This document shows positions 7,336 through 14,275 of a stretch of DNA of 20,600 nucleotides, piece after piece. The stretch is taken from NCBI GenBank assembly GCA_051656905.1, contig JBOFJQ010000041.1, positions 1 through 20,600 of the forward strand, in the 5' to 3' direction. The DNA is from JAGNZR01 sp051656905. Lineage in GTDB: Bacteria > Fusobacteriota > Fusobacteriia > Fusobacteriales > Fusobacteriaceae. The notes below the pieces were generated by a model. The model did no database searches and was not told where the DNA came from. It saw only the letters and a list, made by a program, of their open reading frames with translations. Each line of letters opens with the position of its first letter. The first letter of the stretch is position 1. The position numbers and the translations under genes are program-made.

Positions 7336-7866
7336 ATGAAAAAGTACTTAATAGGATTATTATTAATATTATCAACAATTTCTTTCAGTATAACAAAAAG
7401 AGAGATTCCAAAAGAGGATAGACAGAGAATTATGGAGTATACACTAGATAATACTGATTCAGGAACAGAGAGAACAGATTTTAAAAAGTGGCAAGAAGAT
7501 GCTTATTGGGATGTTGAAAAGCAATTAGATGAAAGTGGAATTACAGAGAGTGAAAAGTCAGCAGTAAGAAAAAGATTAAATGCAATGTATGGAGCAAACT
7601 ATACAAAGCAGACTAAAGAGGTAAAAGAACAGGTTAAATATTATACTGTTGTATCAAGAGCCGCTAAAGAGAAAAAAGATATGGAAGTAAGAAACATAGA
7701 GAGTAAAGAGGAACTTACAACAATTATTAAAGAGGCAGAAGTTACTGTTCCAGAAAAAATGATGAAACATTATAAATCAGAAGCAGAAAGATTATATCCA
7801 AATAACTATTATGAACAAAAAAGATATATAGAATCATCTATAAACACTTATAAAATGTTTAAATAA
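7336..7866 (+). CDS. Small secreted helical protein of unknown function (copy 1)
   Basis: I do not recognise this family. The 176-residue product has a signal peptide (about 1-18, hydrophobic core LIGLLLILSTISF) and no cysteine, so it is not a lipoprotein; the mature part is probably periplasmic. It is charged, apparently all-helical, and rich in Lys, Glu and Tyr. Two sections look like repeats of each other: MYGANYTKQ (84-92) and LYPNNYYEQ (153-161), each preceded by a charged helix. By hand alignment, about 120 of 176 residues equal the protein at 9306. It has its own strong promoter and terminator, and GGAATGGTG upstream of the start. Its place directly after a barrel gene in both copies suggests a related role, such as a periplasmic partner. 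Confidence 0.8.
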   Translation: MKKYLIGLLLILSTISFSITKREIPKEDRQRIMEYTLDNTDSGTERTDFKKWQEDAYWDVEKQLDESGITESEKSAVRKRLNAMYGANYTKQTKEVKEQVKYYTVVSRAAKEKKDMEVRNIESKEELTTIIKEAEVTVPEKMMKHYKSEAERLYPNNYYEQKRYIESSINTYKMFK

Positions 7867-7874
7867 AGCAGTAT

Positions 7875-7919
7875 AAAAAGAGGTTAATTTTGATAAATAA
7901 AAAGATTAGCCTCTTTTTT
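7875..7919 (+). terminator. Terminator after small gene 1
   Basis: AAAAAGAGGTTAATT (7875-7889) pairs with GATTAGCCTCTTTTT (7904-7918) using two wobbles, around an AT-rich loop, ending in a T tract. Confidence 0.85.
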
Positions 7920-7972
7920 ATTTTATATTTTTTTATATAAAAAAAATTTGTGTATGGCTGTATTTTTTGTCC

Positions 7973-8001
7973 TTTACAAATATAAAAAATATAGATATAA
8001 T
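7973..8001 (+). promoter_or_regulatory. Promoter of barrel gene 2
   Basis: TTTACA (7973-7978) and TATAAT (7996-8001) are 17 bp apart in the context CTTTACAAA, as at the other two barrel genes. The leader would be about 97 bases and contains an A-tract/T-tract hairpin (TTAAAAAA with TTTTTTAA, around 8055-8072). Confidence 0.75.
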
Positions 8002-8104
8002 ATGTAGGACAGAGGTTTGAATTAAAGGGGAAAATTTATTTCGAAATATATCTGTTAAAAAAAATTTTTTAAAGTTAAAAATTGATTTTTGGGGAGGAAA
8101 CACA

Positions 8105-9175
8105 ATGAAAAAATTAGCATTAGTATTAGGTTCTTTATTAATCGCAGCAACAGCTTCAGCTAAAGAAGTAGTAGCAGCACCAGTAGTAGTAGCAGAGCCA
8201 GTAGTAGTAGAAGAGGCAGTAGCACCAGTAGAAGTACCAAAGTTTAAAGCTTCTGGATGGATCCAATTAGGAGAAAGATACTACGGTCAAGAAGAGAAAG
8301 GAAATTCGGCATCAAACTATTTAAGAACAAGACTTGAAGGTGCTGTAAACATGACTGAAAATGATACTTTACAGTTCAGAGTAACGTCTTATGATGATTT
8401 TAATGGTACTGGTTCAGATACACCACAAAAATCTGAAGATACAGAATCAAGATACAGATGGGTACACAAGTTTGGTACTATAGCAGATTCAAAAGTTAAA
8501 TTTGCTACAAGATTAGAGTTAAAGCAAACTGATAACTATGATAAAGTTGAAGGACAATTAAGATTTGATTTCGCTGACTATGTTCCAGATTTCAAATACT
8601 ATGATACAACTTTATTAACATTAGCTCCAAAAGTTTTCTATACTGATTTAAGCGGAACAAATGGTGCAACTAATGATTATTCAACAGGTGCAGGAATGGA
8701 CTTATATCACTTAGGACAAACTAATCTTGGAGATCTTAATATTGAGTGGGAATACAATATGTACTATACTCACGTAGAAATGGGGGAAGGAGACTACTCT
8801 ATAGCTAACGGTGGAAATGGAACAGGAACTCATAAACCAACAACAGGAAGAACATACAAAAGTGGAGATAACCTTGCAATAGAGGCTTATACTTATATCA
8901 CTTACAAATTATGGAACTCAGAAGACAACTTCTACCAAGTTAACGCTTACTTAGAGAACGGATTAGATCCGTACAATGTTGATTTTGGAAGAGATAATGG
9001 TTCTTATACTCTTTATACTTGGCCAGAATTACAATTAGTAATGAGATTAAACCCAGCAACTAAAGTAACTCTTGGAGCAGGAGCTTACTATGAGAACAAC
9101 CAAACTAACAAAGATTCAGCACAAGATTGGGAATGGCAACCAATGGCAACTGCTAAAATCAAAACTACATTCTAG
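8105..9175 (+). CDS. Outer-membrane beta-barrel protein, FomA/porin-like (copy 2)
   Basis: A 356-residue paralogue of the gene at 6138. The signal peptide (1-19) and linker (20-46) are almost identical to copy 1 in protein and DNA. The barrel part has diverged most in the segments between strands, for example residues around 195-260, which would be surface loops. Shared blocks include LQFRVTSYDD, SRYRWVHKFG, LTLAPKVFY, KLWNSEDNFYQVN, WPELQLVM and the terminal KIKTTF ending in Phe. The ribosome binding site GGGGAGGAAACAC is near-identical to that of copy 1. Its own promoter and terminator flank it. Channel function is inferred from architecture; loop divergence would fit altered substrate, antigenic or phage-receptor properties. 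Confidence 0.85.
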   Translation: MKKLALVLGSLLIAATASAKEVVAAPVVVAEPVVVEEAVAPVEVPKFKASGWIQLGERYYGQEEKGNSASNYLRTRLEGAVNMTENDTLQFRVTSYDDFNGTGSDTPQKSEDTESRYRWVHKFGTIADSKVKFATRLELKQTDNYDKVEGQLRFDFADYVPDFKYYDTTLLTLAPKVFYTDLSGTNGATNDYSTGAGMDLYHLGQTNLGDLNIEWEYNMYYTHVEMGEGDYSIANGGNGTGTHKPTTGRTYKSGDNLAIEAYTYITYKLWNSEDNFYQVNAYLENGLDPYNVDFGRDNGSYTLYTWPELQLVMRLNPATKVTLGAGAYYENNQTNKDSAQDWEWQPMATAKIKTTF

Positions 9176-9198
9176 TAATTGCTAAAAAAATAATATAT

Positions 9199-9227
9199 TA
9201 ACCCCTGAAATTTTTCAGGGGTTTTTT
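9199..9227 (+). terminator. Terminator after barrel gene 2
   Basis: ACCCCTGA (9201-9208) pairs perfectly with TCAGGGGT (9215-9222) and runs into TTTTT. Confidence 0.9.
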
Positions 9228-9238
9228 ATATATAAATA

Positions 9239-9268
9239 TTGACACTTTAGATACTAAAAGAGTATAAT
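9239..9268 (+). promoter_or_regulatory. Promoter of small secreted protein gene 2
   Basis: Consensus TTGACA (9239-9244) and TATAAT (9263-9268), 18 bp apart, 37 bp before the start codon, matching the arrangement at small gene 1. Confidence 0.85.
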
Positions 9269-9305
9269 TTTAGGACTAAATAATAAAAAAATGGAAGGGT
9301 GACAA

Positions 9306-9839
9306 ATGAAAAAATACTTAATAATACTAATGACAATTTTATTTTCAACACTATCTTTAGCTCAAGAAAAGAAGGAGATTCCGAAAGATGTAAGACAAAG
9401 AATCTCTGATTTAGCAGTAACTAATACAGATGGAGGTCAAGAAAGAGTAGATTTTAGAATGTGGCAAGAAGAATCTTATTTGTATGTTGAAAAGAAACTA
9501 GATGAAAGTGGAATTACAGAGAGTGAAAAGGTAGCTGTAAGAAAAAGATTAAACACAATGTATGGTGCTAACTATGCGAAGCAAACTAGAGAGGTTCAAG
9601 ATCAAATAAAGTATTATACAACAGTATCAAGGGCAGCAACAGAAAAGAAAAAAGTAGCAGATAGAAATGTAGAAAGTAAAACTGAATTAGTAACAGTAAT
9701 TAAAGAAGCGGAAAAGGTTGTACCAGCTAAAATGATGAATCACTATAAGGCTGAAGCAGAAAGATTATATCCAAATAACTACTACGAGCAGAAGAGATAT
9801 ATTGAGTCATCTGTAAACACGTATAAATTGTTTAATTAA
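9306..9839 (+). CDS. Small secreted helical protein of unknown function (copy 2)
   Basis: A 177-residue paralogue of the protein at 7336, also unrecognised. It has a signal peptide of about 19 residues (cleavage probably after LSLA), no cysteine in the mature part and no membrane segment after the signal. The most conserved blocks with copy 1 are LDESGITESEK (65-75), MYGANY (85-90) and the near-identical end with AERLYPNNYYEQKRYIESS (151-169). The same internal repeat is visible: MYGANYAKQ against LYPNNYYEQ. GGAAGGGTG precedes the start codon. It is transcribed from its own promoter and closed by its own terminator, so its level need not follow that of the barrel gene. Confidence 0.8.
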   Translation: MKKYLIILMTILFSTLSLAQEKKEIPKDVRQRISDLAVTNTDGGQERVDFRMWQEESYLYVEKKLDESGITESEKVAVRKRLNTMYGANYAKQTREVQDQIKYYTTVSRAATEKKKVADRNVESKTELVTVIKEAEKVVPAKMMNHYKAEAERLYPNNYYEQKRYIESSVNTYKLFN

Positions 9840-9858
9840 AAAAATAATGAATAAATAA

Positions 9859-9910
9859 AAAAAGAAGAAGAGTTTAATGCTAAAAAAAGCATTTAAATTC
9901 TTCTCTTTTT
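9859..9910 (+). terminator. Terminator after small gene 2
   Basis: AGAAGAGTTTAATGCT (9865-9880) pairs with AGCATTTAAATTCTTCT (9888-9904) with one bulged base, and runs into a T tract. Confidence 0.8.
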
Positions 9911-9971
9911 ATAAATAAAATTATTTTAATGACTAACATATAAGTCTATATATAGTATAAATAAAAAAAAC

Positions 9972-10000
9972 TTTACAAATTAACAAAAAGAATATATAAT
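9972..10000 (+). promoter_or_regulatory. Promoter of barrel gene 3
   Basis: TTTACA (9972-9977) and TATAAT (9995-10000) are 17 bp apart, again as CTTTACAAA. The leader would be about 69 bases. Confidence 0.75.
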
Positions 10001-10025
10001 AACTCCAACAGTCAGCTAAAGACAG

Positions 10026-10057
10026 TTTCTATACATCCGCTAAAATGTATATAGAAA
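10026..10057 (+). promoter_or_regulatory. Hairpin in the leader of barrel gene 3
   Basis: TTTCTATACAT (10026-10036) pairs with ATGTATATAGAAA (10045-10057) with a 2-base bulge and an 8-base loop. It ends three bases before the GGGGGG ribosome binding site, so it could influence translation initiation or be an RNA-binding target. The two other barrel leaders do not carry this sequence. Confidence 0.4.
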
Positions 10058-10075
10058 AACAGGGGGGAGAATATT

Positions 10076-11170
10076 ATGAAAAGAATCGCATTAGTATTAG
10101 GTTCGCTATTAATCGCAGCAACAGCTTCAGCTAAAGAAGTAGTAGCAGCGCCAGTAGTGGTAGCAGAGCCAGTAGTAGTAGAAACAGCAGCGCCAGTAGT
10201 TGAGACGCCTGAAGCAAAGAAATGGGTATTCAAAACAGGAGTGAACCACACAGAGAGACAACAAGGAAGAATTAATAGTAATGGTTATAATTGGGGAATT
10301 CCAGATGACTTAGGAGAAGATGGAGATGTTTCAGAATTCTTTACAACACTAGGTTATAAAATTAATGATAAGTGGGCAGTAGATTATAAATTTGCTTATG
10401 CTTATATAACTGATATTGAATCTTTTAACTCGAAAGATAAAAAAGTAAATGATGATAAGGCAAATACTCAAATGCATACAGTAAGATTAATAAGAACATT
10501 TGAACCTTTTGATTTCTTAGGTACAACTTGGAATTCAAATGCTTGGGTAGGAGTTAGAAAATATAGAGAGTCATCTCTTACTTCAGGAAATGATGATGTA
10601 TATGGAGGATTTAATTCAGAAAGACTATTAGCAAGTGCTAATATGAGAACAGCTTTAACAGAAAAAACAACTTTAGATTTAAATTACTTATATAACTATA
10701 GAAAATATGAATATTTAGATGAGAGTAAACGTGATACATATCAACACAGACATTGGATTACAACAACAGTTGATCATGACTTTACTGATTCAATCTACAT
10801 GTCATTACAAAATATATTATATTTAAGACAACATGTTACAGAGCAAAGAAATTATGGAGAATGGGATTATAACTATACTTTAGGTCATAAATATCCATTA
10901 GGAAATGGTTATTCAATTAATACAGAAGCAACAGCATGGGGAGAAGTTCCATTATGGGAAAAAGGAAACAGACCTCTTTCTAACGATCACAACCAAGCTG
11001 AGTTAGTATTAATGCCAAAACTTAAGAAAAAATATAAAGTTTCAGATGATGTTTCTATAGATGCATTTATCGGAGCAGGATATGTTTATGGATATGATGT
11101 ACATACTAATAAAAAAATGTATGCTGGATTTGAAGGAAGAGTAGGAACTACTTTCGATTATAAATTCTAA
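10076..11170 (+). CDS. Outer-membrane beta-barrel protein with same signal/linker but different barrel (copy 3)
   Basis: A 364-residue precursor. Residues 1-36 (signal peptide to ATASA, then the Ala/Val/Pro linker) match copies 1 and 2 almost exactly in protein and DNA, but from about residue 48 the sequence no longer aligns convincingly with them. The mature part still looks like an outer-membrane barrel: alternating aromatic and polar strands such as WAVDYKFAYAYITD, many Tyr and Trp, and a final Phe (TTFDYKF). It uses fewer C-ending Asn/Tyr/Phe codons than copies 1 and 2, suggesting lower expression or a different history. The start has GGGGGGAG upstream. It is not followed by a small secreted protein gene. 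Substrate unknown. Confidence 0.8.
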   Translation: MKRIALVLGSLLIAATASAKEVVAAPVVVAEPVVVETAAPVVETPEAKKWVFKTGVNHTERQQGRINSNGYNWGIPDDLGEDGDVSEFFTTLGYKINDKWAVDYKFAYAYITDIESFNSKDKKVNDDKANTQMHTVRLIRTFEPFDFLGTTWNSNAWVGVRKYRESSLTSGNDDVYGGFNSERLLASANMRTALTEKTTLDLNYLYNYRKYEYLDESKRDTYQHRHWITTTVDHDFTDSIYMSLQNILYLRQHVTEQRNYGEWDYNYTLGHKYPLGNGYSINTEATAWGEVPLWEKGNRPLSNDHNQAELVLMPKLKKKYKVSDDVSIDAFIGAGYVYGYDVHTNKKMYAGFEGRVGTTFDYKF

Positions 11171-11205
11171 TTTAATAAACAAATTATAAACTTGTAATAT
11201 TAAAT

Positions 11206-11267
11206 ACTAAATGCTAAAAACTAAAACTAAAACTAAAACTAAAACTAAAACTAAAACTAAATGCTAA
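11206..11267 (+). repeat. (CTAAAA) hexanucleotide repeat flanked by 12-bp direct repeats
   Basis: Six perfect CTAAAA units occupy 11221-11256, followed by CTAAA. The 12-bp sequence ACTAAATGCTAA occurs at 11206-11217 and again at 11256-11267, bracketing the array. It lies in the 3' untranslated region between the stop of barrel gene 3 and the next terminator. Confidence 0.95.
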
Positions 11268-11280
11268 TGATTAATATAAT

Positions 11281-11322
11281 ATAGGGTTTGTAAAGTGTAA
11301 GCTTTGCAAATCCTATTTTTTT
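11281..11322 (+). terminator. Terminator downstream of barrel gene 3 and the hexanucleotide repeat
   Basis: ATAGGGTTTGTAAAG (11281-11295) pairs over 15 positions with CTTTGCAAATCCTAT (11302-11316), two of them wobbles, around a 6-base loop and followed by TTTTTTC. It is 110 bases past the stop codon, giving a long 3' UTR. Confidence 0.9.
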
Positions 11323-11354
11323 CTTTATAATTTAGAAGAAAATATTTGAATTTA

Positions 11355-11363
11355 TGGTATAGT
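11355..11363 (+). promoter_or_regulatory. Extended -10 promoter for the 11385 gene
   Basis: TGG-TATAGT fits the extended -10 pattern (TGn before the -10 hexamer). No convincing -35 box lies 16-18 bp upstream. It is 21 bp before the start codon. Confidence 0.4.
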
Positions 11364-11384
11364 AGTAAATAAGAGGTGATTGAT

Positions 11385-12059
11385 ATGATGAAAGATGAGA
11401 ATAAAAAAATGAATTTTAATATAAAATTATCTTTAGAGGAAGCTAGAAAATTGTTGGTGTACTTAGATGATGAATTTATAGATATATTCGAAGAATTTAT
11501 GGAGACTTTAGAGGTAGAAAAAAATGATAATAATGAAGAGTTAGAATACTATGATGAAGTTAGAGAAATTTTTGAAACATTTACATATGAACTACATAAA
11601 GAGATAAGAAAAAAAGAAAAAGCAATAAATAGGCATGATATTGATGATTCTGATGAAACAGAGAGTATTTTGAAAAAATTGAATATTTATTCAACGACTA
11701 TTTTAAAAAAAATAAAAGAGGTGGATAAGAAAGATAATGAACATCTAATATGTAAATTATATTGGTATCTTCACACATCTTTTGATAAAACAGGTGATTT
11801 GATATTTACTCAAAATTCCTTAGATGACCTATTAGATTTAGATAGAAATAGACTTATAAAGTTTTTGGATATAGCTTCAAAAATAGAGATAAAAATTGGG
11901 AATAAAAAAGGTAAACTTATAGAAAAATACAAAATATTAAATAGTTCAACAGTGAAAATAAAATATAATCTGTATATAGTTAAACCACATCTTGCTCAGA
12001 TAAAAGATGAGAGCTTCAAATTAGGGTCTATCGATAACATCTCTGTAAAATTTATATAA
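11385..12059 (+). CDS. Unrecognised acidic cytoplasmic protein
   Basis: I do not recognise this 224-residue protein. It has no signal peptide and no membrane segment. The first half is strongly acidic and helical, with heptad-like spacing (SLEEARKLLVYLDDEFIDIF, then EEFMETLEVEKN), and may form a coiled coil. The middle, from about LICKLYWYLH to LIKFLDIASKI, is a run of short helices that could be a winged-helix fold, but no signature is clear. The C-terminal part looks beta-rich. AAGAGGTGAT precedes two consecutive ATG codons (11385, 11388); a GTG at 11376 overlaps that ribosome binding site and was rejected. It is monocistronic, with its own terminator, between the barrel cluster and coaX. 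Confidence 0.7.
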   Translation: MMKDENKKMNFNIKLSLEEARKLLVYLDDEFIDIFEEFMETLEVEKNDNNEELEYYDEVREIFETFTYELHKEIRKKEKAINRHDIDDSDETESILKKLNIYSTTILKKIKEVDKKDNEHLICKLYWYLHTSFDKTGDLIFTQNSLDDLLDLDRNRLIKFLDIASKIEIKIGNKKGKLIEKYKILNSSTVKIKYNLYIVKPHLAQIKDESFKLGSIDNISVKFI

Positions 12060-12083
12060 AAGATATAATGAATTGTTAATAGA

Positions 12084-12127
12084 AAGAGAATTAAGTAAAT
12101 TAAATTACTTAATTCTCTTCTTTCTTT
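12084..12127 (+). terminator. Terminator after the 11385 gene
   Basis: AAGAGAATTAAGTAA (12084-12098) and TTACTTAATTCTCTT (12105-12119) form a perfect 15-bp stem with a 6-base loop, followed by a T-rich tract. Confidence 0.9.
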
Positions 12128-12165
12128 ATATAAAATTAATTATGGTTATTTATTATTAAATAAGC

Positions 12166-12209
12166 TATAATAATTCATACGTAAAATGTACTTACTTATT
12201 GTAAGTAAG
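12166..12209 (+). promoter_or_regulatory. -10 box and leader hairpin upstream of coaX
   Basis: TATAAT at 12166-12171 is a possible -10 box; the region 17-18 bp upstream has no good -35. After it, CTTACTTA (12191-12198) and TAAGTAAG (12202-12209) form a perfect 8-bp inverted repeat with a 3-base centre, which could be a hairpin or an operator. Confidence 0.4.
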
Positions 12210-12235
12210 AATGCATATATTTAGGAGGATTTTAA

Positions 12236-13006
12236 ATGATATTAGCAATAGATGTAGGGAATACTCATATAGTAACAGGACTTTTAAATAATTCAGGAGA
12301 AGTTTTATTAACTTTTAGAGTTGCTTCAAATGAAAAAATGACAGAGGATGAGTATTTTTCATATTTGAGAAATATATCAGAATTTAATGAGATAAAAATA
12401 AAAAAAATAACAGGAATAATAGTTTCATCAGTTGTTCCAGGGCTTATAAATTTATTTAAATTTTTAGGTAAAAAATATTTTGATTTAGATATAATGGTAG
12501 TAGATTTAGACTTAAACTTACCATTTACATTCTCTCCAAGTGTGAATTCAACAGGTTTTGGAGCAGATAGAATTATAGATATAACACAGGGTGTTTTAGA
12601 GTATCCAAATAGAGATCTTATTATTTTTGATTTTGGAACTGCAACAACATATGAAGTTATAAAAGATAATAAATATTTAGGTGGAGGGATACTTCCAGGA
12701 ATAGAGATGTCTATAAATGCTCTATTTGGAAATACAGCAAAACTTCCAAAGGTAAAGTTTTCAACTCCTGATAGCATAATAGGTAAAGATACAACAGAGC
12801 AGATTCAAGCTGGAATATTCTATGGATATGCAGGACAGATAAAACATATAATTAAAAAAATAAAAGAAGAGATAGAGAATCCCTTTATAATAGCTACAGG
12901 AGGTCTTGGAAAGATACTTTCAGCTGAGATAAAGGAAATAGACTACTATGACTCAGATATGAGTATAAAAGGCTTATACAGCTTATACAATAGGAATAAA
13001 AAATAA
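12236..13006 (+). CDS. coaX: Type III pantothenate kinase
   Basis: CoaX phosphorylates pantothenate, the first step of coenzyme A synthesis; the type III enzyme is not feedback-inhibited by CoA in the cases studied. The 256-residue product has the phosphate-binding AIDVGNTHI at residues 4-12, the pantothenate-site GADRIID at 109-115 (D111 is the likely catalytic base), DFGTATTYE at 132-140 and GGGILPGIEMS at 149-159. The start has TAGGAGG eight bases upstream. It begins a series of closely spaced genes (tmcAL 34 bases downstream) with no terminator between. Confidence 0.95.
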   Translation: MILAIDVGNTHIVTGLLNNSGEVLLTFRVASNEKMTEDEYFSYLRNISEFNEIKIKKITGIIVSSVVPGLINLFKFLGKKYFDLDIMVVDLDLNLPFTFSPSVNSTGFGADRIIDITQGVLEYPNRDLIIFDFGTATTYEVIKDNKYLGGGILPGIEMSINALFGNTAKLPKVKFSTPDSIIGKDTTEQIQAGIFYGYAGQIKHIIKKIKEEIENPFIIATGGLGKILSAEIKEIDYYDSDMSIKGLYSLYNRNKK

Positions 13007-13040
13007 AACAGATAAATTGTTTTCTAAGATGAGGTGAAAT

Positions 13041-14243
13041 ATGAAAAGTGTAGGAATTGTAGTGGAATATAACCCTTTTCATAATGGGCATAAACATCAT
13101 TTGAAAATGGCAAGAGAGGTATCTGGAGTAGATGTAGTAATTGGAGTTATGAGTGGAGACTATGTCCAAAGAGGTGAGCCTGCAGCATTTAATAGATGGG
13201 AGAGAGCAGAGATAGCATTAAAAAATGGGGTAGATCTAATCGTAGAGTTACCTGTTTTTTATTCTACACAAAATGCAGAAATTTTTGCCAAGGGTGCTAT
13301 AGAAATATTAGAAGAACTTGGAGTAGAAAACGTAGTTTTTGGCTCAGAAACGTCAGATTTAAAAAATTTAGAAAAGATAGTTTTAGCTACAGAAAGGGAT
13401 GAGTATAAATCTATTATAAAAAATGAATTGCAAAATGGAGTGGCTTATCCTAGAGCTTCAGCAATAGCCTTAGAAAAGCTAGGGATAGATTCGAACTCTC
13501 AATCTAATGACATACTAGGAATGGAATATGTGAGAGCAGCTCAAAATAAAAGGTTAAAATTATTACCTATAAAAAGAATAGGAACAGGTTATCATTCTAC
13601 TAGTATAGTGGGGGAAATAGCCTCTGCTACTGGTGTAAGAAAAATTCTTAAGAATGTTGAGAGTAAAAATATAGCAAGTGAATTAAATCTGGAAATGATA
13701 AAAAATATTGTACCTGAAGAGACATATAATCATTTAGGAAAGATAAAGGTAGAGTCTATAGCAGAATTAGAAAAATTTTATTTTTTAATTAGATATGAAA
13801 TTATAAATAATTGCAAAACTTTAATTCAAATCCAAGATGTAGAAGAGGGATTAGATGTAAGATTGTATGAATGTGCAATTAAATTCAGTAATTTCAATGA
13901 TTTTATAGCTAATTTGGCAACTAAAAGATATACTAAGGGAAGAATTCAAAGAGTTCTTATTCATATTTTATTGGGAATATCTAAGGAGTTAACATCTAAG
14001 GTAAAGAATAGAGATAAAATTCCTTACATAAGAGTTTTGGGTTTTAGTGAAAATGGAAGAAATTATCTGAAACAAATAAAAAAAGATAGGGAAGGACTTC
14101 CTTGTATTTTAACATCCCTTTCTAATATTAGAAGAGACTTAACTCATGAAGAGAGAGAGCTTATAGAATTTAATGAAAAAGCTTCTCTAATTTATAAGAT
14201 GATTTCTAATTATGAAGAGAGAAAAATACCCTTAATGGTATAA
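13041..14243 (+). CDS. tmcAL: tRNA(Met) cytidine acetate ligase TmcAL
   Basis: TmcAL (formerly YlbM) activates acetate with ATP and transfers it to N4 of the wobble cytidine in elongator tRNA-Met, producing ac4C34 so that Ile AUA codons are not misread. The 400-residue product starts with the nucleotidyltransferase motif VVEYNPFHNGHKHHL (7-21), including the HNGH form of the HxGH signature, then SGDYVQRGEPA, NRWERAEIALKNGVDLIVEL and, near residue 160, ILGMEYVRA. The length is normal. GATGAGGTG lies at the right distance before the ATG. Confidence 0.93.
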   Translation: MKSVGIVVEYNPFHNGHKHHLKMAREVSGVDVVIGVMSGDYVQRGEPAAFNRWERAEIALKNGVDLIVELPVFYSTQNAEIFAKGAIEILEELGVENVVFGSETSDLKNLEKIVLATERDEYKSIIKNELQNGVAYPRASAIALEKLGIDSNSQSNDILGMEYVRAAQNKRLKLLPIKRIGTGYHSTSIVGEIASATGVRKILKNVESKNIASELNLEMIKNIVPEETYNHLGKIKVESIAELEKFYFLIRYEIINNCKTLIQIQDVEEGLDVRLYECAIKFSNFNDFIANLATKRYTKGRIQRVLIHILLGISKELTSKVKNRDKIPYIRVLGFSENGRNYLKQIKKDREGLPCILTSLSNIRRDLTHEERELIEFNEKASLIYKMISNYEERKIPLMV

Positions 14244-14275
14244 CTAAATAAAAAGCTTAATAATTAAAAGGCAGA

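Larger units (their letters stand above)
6138..9839 (+). repeat. Tandemly duplicated two-gene cassette (barrel gene plus small secreted protein gene)
   Basis: Copy 1 spans 6138-7866 and copy 2 spans 8105-9839. Each has, in order, a barrel gene, a terminator ending GGGGTTTTTTATAT, a TTGACA-18-TATAAT promoter about 11 bases further on, and a gene for a roughly 176-residue secreted protein. The two copies are diverged but clearly homologous in both genes and in layout. Confidence 0.85.

Noticed and set aside
11221..11261. Hexanucleotide array considered as a CRISPR
   Set aside because: Units are 6 bp with no spacers, so it is a microsatellite.
12265..12777. 170-codon reverse-strand open frame inside coaX
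   Set aside because: It lies wholly opposite a well-identified gene, has no ribosome binding site and matches no family I know.
13196..13402. Short forward frame inside tmcAL
   Set aside because: It is an out-of-frame shadow of the conserved TmcAL N-terminal domain.
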